A stretch of DNA of 64,000 bases from Lactuca virosa (lineage: Eukaryota > Streptophyta > Magnoliopsida > Asterales > Asteraceae): contig CAKMRJ010004445.1 of NCBI GenBank assembly GCA_928212115.1, positions 83,808,752 through 83,872,751 of the forward strand, in the 5' to 3' direction. Every line of letters starts with the position of its first letter. Position 1 is the stretch's first letter. The notes below the pieces were generated by a model. That model made no database searches, was not told where the DNA came from, and worked only from the letters and a program-made list of their open reading frames with translations. A program made the position numbers and the translations under genes. Positions 59,673 to 64,000 of the stretch are shown in pieces.

Positions 59673-60158
59673 TACTTAGGGAGATTTGAGAGAGATTTGA
59701 GATACGTGGAGAGATTTGGGAGAGATTTCACATACTTGGAGAGATTTGGGAGAGATTAACTATACTTGGAGAGATTAGGGAGAGATTCACCATACTTTGA
59801 GAGATTTCGCATACTTAGAGAGATTTGGGAGAGTTTTCACATACTTGGAGAGATTTGGGAGAGATTCACTATACATGCAGAGATTTGGGAGAGATTCACT
59901 ATACTTGGAGAGATTTCGCATACTTAGAGAGATTTGGGAGAGATTCACTATAGTTGGAGAGATTTTTGCATACTTAGGGAGATTTGGGAGAGATTCACTA
60001 TACTTGGAGAGATTTGGGAGAGATTCACTATACTGGGAGAGATTTGGGAGAGATTCACTATACTTGGAGAGATTTCGCATACTTAGAGAGATTTGTGAGA
60101 GATTCATTATACTTGGAGAGATTTGGGAGAGATTCACTATACTTGGAGAGATTTGCAT
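59673..60158 (-). repeat. 30 bp minisatellite in the U3 part of the D LTR
   Basis: Plus-strand unit ACTTGGAGAGATTTGGGAGA plus GATTCACTAT (30 bp), repeated many times and mixed with short units ending TTTCGCAT. It begins about 120 bp inside the LTR in D's orientation, so upstream of the promoter. ORFs across it are by-products of the repeat. Confidence 0.88.
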
Positions 60159-60280
60159 TCTAACACTATATGGCTCTTTAGGAACTCATATTGAACACTT
60201 AGGTGTGTTAGCACAAGTCTCACAATAGTCCTTGCTTACTTGAGGATGAAATTTCCTAGCCAAAAAGGCTAGTTGTGACA

Positions 60281-60293
60281 TCATCCCCCCGTT
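60281..60293 (-). promoter_or_regulatory. D polypurine tract
   Basis: The minus strand reads AACGGGGGGATGA, the same as E2. Confidence 0.82.
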
Positions 60294-60299
60294 AGAGGG

Positions 60300-61060
60300 A
60301 ATTTCTTCCCAAAATTCTTTCGAAAGATAGGGTCATGAAAGTGGAAATAGGTGAGAGTACTTTTGAGTTATTTGGTCTTTGTGTTCCCAGGTGAATATCG
60401 GCTCACGCCTAGCGTTCCCTTGAAACTTCACCATCGGGATGTGGCTTTATTTTATATGCTTAACTTTTCTATCCATAGTCTCGATAGGTTGATAAATTTT
60501 TAGGAGGTTCTAGTCCACTAACCTTGTCTAGTAGGACTGGAAGGGTTTTGTCTGATAGACCCTTTCTAGGTTCGACACATGGAACGCAGGATGTACGTCA
60601 CTAAGATTGGAGGGTAGTTGGAGTTCGTAGATTACCGGACCGATTCGTGCGAGGATCACGAATGGTCTGGTGCATCAGGGAGGGGTTAGTTTACCTTGCC
60701 TTTCAAATCGAGTCATCCTTCCCTGAGGGAAGATCTTTAAGAATACCCTGATCCCTTACTTGGGATTTTGAGGCTTTAACCTGCTATCTATATAGTTGTA
60801 TTGTCGACTTATACGATGTTTGGGGTCGTGTTTGGGTTTGTGGTTGCTCGAATAATCTTGGTTCTTGGGAGTGTGCTATTGAGTGTTTGTCCTCTTGTCA
60901 GTTGGGTGTCTCTCACCTCATCCCAACAGAGGATGATCTGCATTTTCGGTCACGCGGGCCCCCGAAGGGTATAACTCCCATGCTCGGGTGGCAGTTGTTG
61001 GTATATGAGTACTCGAGTAGAGGTAGGTGGGTATCCCAACTCTTTCAATGTCCATTACAC
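60300..61060 (-). pseudogene. D integrase C-terminus with chromodomain-like end, decayed
   Basis: The minus strand gives FGGPRDRKCRSS near 60940-60970 (the ALYGRKCRSP motif), then GKLTPPWCTRPFVILARIGP and LSDVHPAFHVSNLERV near 60560-60690, then IPMVKFQGNARREPIFTWEH with DQITQKYS near 60345-60430. The parts lie in more than one frame with stops. The DDE core is not seen. Confidence 0.78.
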
Positions 61061-61649
61061 ATGTTTCTCTTCGGAGTGCAGATTCTTGTTTACCCCGTTC
61101 TTGTCGGTGCTGCCTATGACAATTTCATCTTTCTCCCCTTATGAATTAGATAGATGCTTCCTGTGGTTAGGGACTGGGTCTGATTTTTCCTTTACATAAT
61201 ATGTCGATCTTATAATCAGACACTATTTGTTCTTGTGACCGTGCTAAGTGGTATCGGGTGTTTGGTTATTGAGGTGTTTCCAGGAGTGTAGTTGATTCTA
61301 TCTCTTCTTAGCACATGGTTGAGGTTTTCTAAGAGATTTTGGGAATTTCTGGAGGAATGTTGGAAGCCTTTCGGATTCCTTTTTATGCCCTTTGCTCCTT
61401 GATTTTCAATCTTTGCTGGGCTAGGGAAGGGCGTGGTATTTCTTACGCCAGAACTTAGGCATCTGGTTGATATAGATTTCGTCGTTACCGACTGAACGAG
61501 TTTTGTTATTTGGTTGCGTAAGACAAAAGTCTATTTGCAGAGCTCGAGGTTTGTAAGGTGAGAATCAAGCCTACCCGTGTCAACTGATGACATTGGACTC
61601 CTTGTTGTTACATCGATTTGAGGAGTATTGTTAGGAATGACATGGCGTT
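61061..61649 (-). other. D segment between integrase end and repeat array, unrecognised
   Basis: A minus frame continues from the 27-residue repeats for about 60 hydrophilic residues (RHVIPNNTPQIDVTTRSPM) before a stop near 61535, and is mostly open after it. It matches no retroelement domain I know. No plus-strand gene is seen. Confidence 0.4.
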
Positions 61650-62215
61650 TTATATTCATGCTCCTATCATTACTAGTTTTGTTTTCGTTTTTACCATTGG
61701 ATCTATCTCGTTTCTGCTTGTTAGATGATCTAGTGTTCGTGTTCTTATCGTTGCTAGTTTCGTTTTCGTTGTTACCATTGGGTCTATCTCGTTTCAGCTT
61801 GTTAGGTGTTCTAGTGTTCGTGTTCTTATCATTGCTAGTTTCGTTTTTGTTGTTACCATTGGTTCTATCTCATTTCTGCTTGTTAGGTGTTCTAGTGTTC
61901 ATTTTCTTATCATTGCTAGTTTCATTTTCGTTGTCACCATTGGGTCTATCTCTTTTCTGATTGTTAGGTGTTCTAGTGTTCGTGTTCTTATCGTTGCTAG
62001 TTTCGTTTTCGTTGTCACCATTGGGTCTATCTTGTTTCTTCTTGTTAGGTGTTCTAGTGTTCGTGTTCTTATCGTTTCTAGTTTCATTTTTGTTGTCACC
62101 ATTGGGTCTATCTCGTTTCTGCTTGTTAGGTGTTCTAGTGTCTGTGTTCTTAACGTCGCTAGTTTCATTTTTGTTGTCACCATTGGATCTATCTTGTTTC
62201 TGCTTGTTAGGTGTT
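61650..62215 (-). repeat. Seven 81 bp repeats, each coding 27 hydrophilic residues, in D
   Basis: The unit boundary CTGCTTGTTAGG (plus) recurs at 61714, 61795, 61876, 61957, 62038, 62119 and 62200: exactly 81 bp each time. On the minus strand each unit reads PNKQKRDRPNGDNENETSND then KNTNTRT with small changes. Only one stop (TGA for Arg) occurs in seven copies. The array lies after gag, where protease and RT should be. Opposite-strand ORFs rich in Leu/Val are shadows. Confidence 0.85.
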
Positions 62216-62634
62216 TTAGCGACACAAAGGTGTTGTTACAAGTCAAGGGAATTCGTAATCCGACTTCTGCCAGGTTATTCCACTATAGATTGATGTGACC
62301 TAACTACACATACTTAGGATCTTAAAAGGTAATTGACTGTGGGGTTCTGTCCTAATCAGCATTCAGACCAGCGACAGGAAAATGATGCGGGATCGCACGT
62401 TCTTAGTTTACAGAATCCTGACTATATATGATACTAACGTTCATACGGAACCATCATATTCCGTTTGTAATGATTCTCTAGCTTCTCTGTGATTTACGGA
62501 TTTGCTCGAATGGGGAAATAGTTTTTGATTATGTTTTCAATTTGCCAGACCTTCCCGTGAACATTCATTACATAGAGTTTATCGTTCGAAATGTACCAAG
62601 AATCTCGGTAGGATTTCTTGTCGTCTCTTCCTGT

Positions 62635-63228
62635 CTAGTTGTCAACTCCCTCATCAGTCATCTCTGTTGGACAATTTCTCTTGAAATGTCCTGTTGCACC
62701 GTACTTGTGACAAACTGGACTTACTTCTGGGCTGAGGGTCGGAGTGACGCACGGGGCCGGGGCCCAACAGTAGCGGGTGGTGTGCCCCATCTTGTTGCAC
62801 CTTTTACAACGAAATGTCTGGCAGGCTCCCTAATGATGGTATTTGCACTTGTTGCAGGGTGTATTGCTCCCAAGGTATGATTGCCTTGATATGGGAGGAG
62901 TAGGGTTAGTAGGGGTAAGGACTGGTCCCTCTTGTTGCCTTTTAGTAAAACTCTAAGTCGAACTACCTCCTTTTTCGTTTCGGAACTTTCGTTTCTTGTT
63001 CTTAGGTTTAGGTTTTTGTGTGTATGGGTGAGTTGTCTTTCTTTGGTTTCCTTGGTTATTGTTATGGTTGAAGTTACCGACACTGCTTCCAACTTCGTTT
63101 GCGTCATTGACATTGAAGTATGCCATGACGGCTGCCACGGCCGCTGTTACAGTGGCTTGGAAAGTGGCGGAGTCTATTCGTAGGACCAGCGCATGGTCGG
63201 GGTACTGGTTACCTTCATGAGAAGACAT
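62635..63228 (-). pseudogene. D gag without a capsid core
   Basis: MSSHEGNQYPDHALVLRID and TFQATVTAAVAAVMAYF match the gag head of E2. A basic PKPKNKKRKFRNEK segment follows at once, then knuckles CKRCNKMGHTTRYC and CHKYGATGHFKRNC (second Cys is Tyr). The roughly 200-residue capsid region of E1, E2 and B is missing. One frame, with internal TAG stops near 62958 and in the first half-knuckle; final TAG at 62635-62637. An AG acceptor-like site (63233-63234) lies four bases before the ATG. Confidence 0.82.
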
Positions 63229-64000
63229 AACTCTGTTGCACACGAAAAGTGAGCTTATGAGTACTCGTAGTTAGTTCCAAGTGAGTTTACTCGCATAATC
63301 TTAACGTACCTACATCCCCATGATGTAGTTATGGTAGAGAGTGGAAACATGTATTGTCTGACGTAAAGTCCGTCAAAATAGCACATAGCTAGCAATATGG
63401 TTAACAGATTCAGTTGTATGGATTCTTGGAGCATGTACTCCTCTTGGTTTACTACTACTGGTTGCGATTAAAGGCATTATGACCCTAAAGCGAGTAGTGT
63501 GGCGATCCTCTTTTGGCGCACAAAGTGCTTGGCCATTCCACTTATATTAAGGGTGCCCTTTTTGTGTTCCTGACGCTGCTAAGGCTGTCCTAGCCTTGAT
63601 TGCTATGCGTTGTGGTCTCCAAATGACCATTTCCTCTTTTAAAGAGTGTACATGGTCTACATAGTTCTCTGGCCCTACTGGTGGGTTTCGTAAGGCATTT
63701 GGAATGGTGTTCTTGTTACTTGTGGGGGATCGGATTTACACTGTTCACACTGGGTTTTACTTATGGTCTCCATTACTCCATGACGGAGGGTTGGAAACCG
63801 GGAGTCAATTCGGGTTACTCGTGACCCAAATGGATGTCTGATTCGTGAGGGTGTTCGCTATCAGAGTTTGGTGCGCGTCGATTCTGGATCGGATTGTCTT
63901 TTGTGGAGGTGCGCCGTGAACCGAGTAGGAGTCAATTCCTAAGCCCGTCTTTGCGTGGGTATTGTTTTGTTTCTAGGTATGTTCATTCCAGGGGCACTTA
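63229..64000 (-). other. D leader with a possible ORF0 remnant
   Basis: Minus-strand reading near 63560-63690 gives NPPVGPENYVDHVHSLKEEM, which resembles the NPVDEDRSLEAEVATLRHQL part of B's ORF0, and it ends about 320 nt before gag, as ORF0 should. Further right, ESDIHLGHE recalls the acidic part. Stops interrupt it. The 5' LTR of D is outside the window. Confidence 0.35.

Larger units (their letters stand above)
56476..60280 (-). repeat. D 3' LTR
   Basis: 3,805 bp; the minus strand runs from TGTCACAACTAGCC to GGGGGTGTGACA. Terminal hairpin arms at plus 56483-56491 and 56506-56514 (one mismatch). The palindrome GGTCCGGACC lies at 59403-59412 amid many TCCGGA/TCCGAAG half-sites (59310-59650). 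I could not place a TATA box. Confidence 0.85.
56476..64000 (-). mobile_element. Ty3/gypsy element D, antisense, non-autonomous, runs past the window end
   Basis: The left LTR (56476-60280) is the 3' LTR in D's orientation; the polypurine tract is at 60281-60293. Going right on the minus strand: integrase C-terminus, unknown part, 81 bp coding repeats, short gag with knuckles but no capsid core, ORF0-like remnant. Protease, RT and RNase H are not found. Flank CCAAT at 56471-56475. Confidence 0.85.

Noticed and set aside
59787..60228. Repetitive ORFs on both strands with a 10-residue period
   Set aside because: The 30 bp unit is a multiple of three, so open frames arise in several readings. 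It lies in U3 of an LTR.
61628..62298. Leu/Val-rich repeated ORFs on the plus strand, resembling a membrane protein
   Set aside because: They are the complement of the 81 bp repeats. The element runs on the minus strand, where the unit gives a regular hydrophilic peptide.

Overview
The window looks like repeat-dense intergenic DNA of a large plant genome. From recall of the element families I would guess a composite such as lettuce, but I could not check this. I found no host gene, tRNA or rRNA. Almost every base belongs to LTR retrotransposons inserted into one another, and target-site duplications (TSDs) give the order of most insertions.

Layout of the left block (1-43744): a Ty1/copia element (A, + strand) whose 5' end lies outside the window. 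Two antisense pol-less relatives with the same LTR family sit inside it: N1 (175-7866) and N2 (10226-41903, TSD CATGG). N2 was hit three times: by a solo gypsy LTR S (13109-15330, TSD ACAAG), by complete gypsy element E1 (18695-30476, TSD TTAAT) and by complete gypsy element E2 (31048-41224, TSD CTATG), the last inside N2's own 5' LTR.

Right block (43745-64000): a gypsy integrase scrap F, hit by gypsy B (from 43980), which was hit by gypsy C (from 51664), which was hit by antisense gypsy D (56476 to beyond the window end). B, C and D are cut short by the next insertion or by the window edge.

The gypsy elements look like chromoviruses, Tekay/Del-like by their C-terminal TWE...PHLF module. All coding regions carry stops or frameshifts except ORF0 of E1. 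Many stops fit C-to-T or G-to-A change, as expected of methylated silent copies. E2 is the best preserved: one frame of about 1,515 codons with four stops.

The most interesting signal is a layout shared by diverged gypsy LTRs. (1) A family-specific, spaced array of 15-16 bp hyphenated palindromes lies just upstream of the TATA box in S, E1, E2 and C. (2) An intron-like segment has a consensus 5' splice site that pairs over about 12 bp with a box 42-45 nt before a consensus 3' splice site, followed by a hairpin whose stem changes in a compensatory way. (3) A structured domain lies inside that segment. (4) A hairpin with compensatory changes ends the LTR. (5) The leader holds a 9-nt loop CCTGATCAA with a TGATCA palindrome, laid out like a retroviral dimer-initiation site. 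(6) An extra coiled-coil ORF0 lies about 320-395 nt before gag, and an AG acceptor lies just before the gag ATG. None of this was tested computationally; everything was read by eye.
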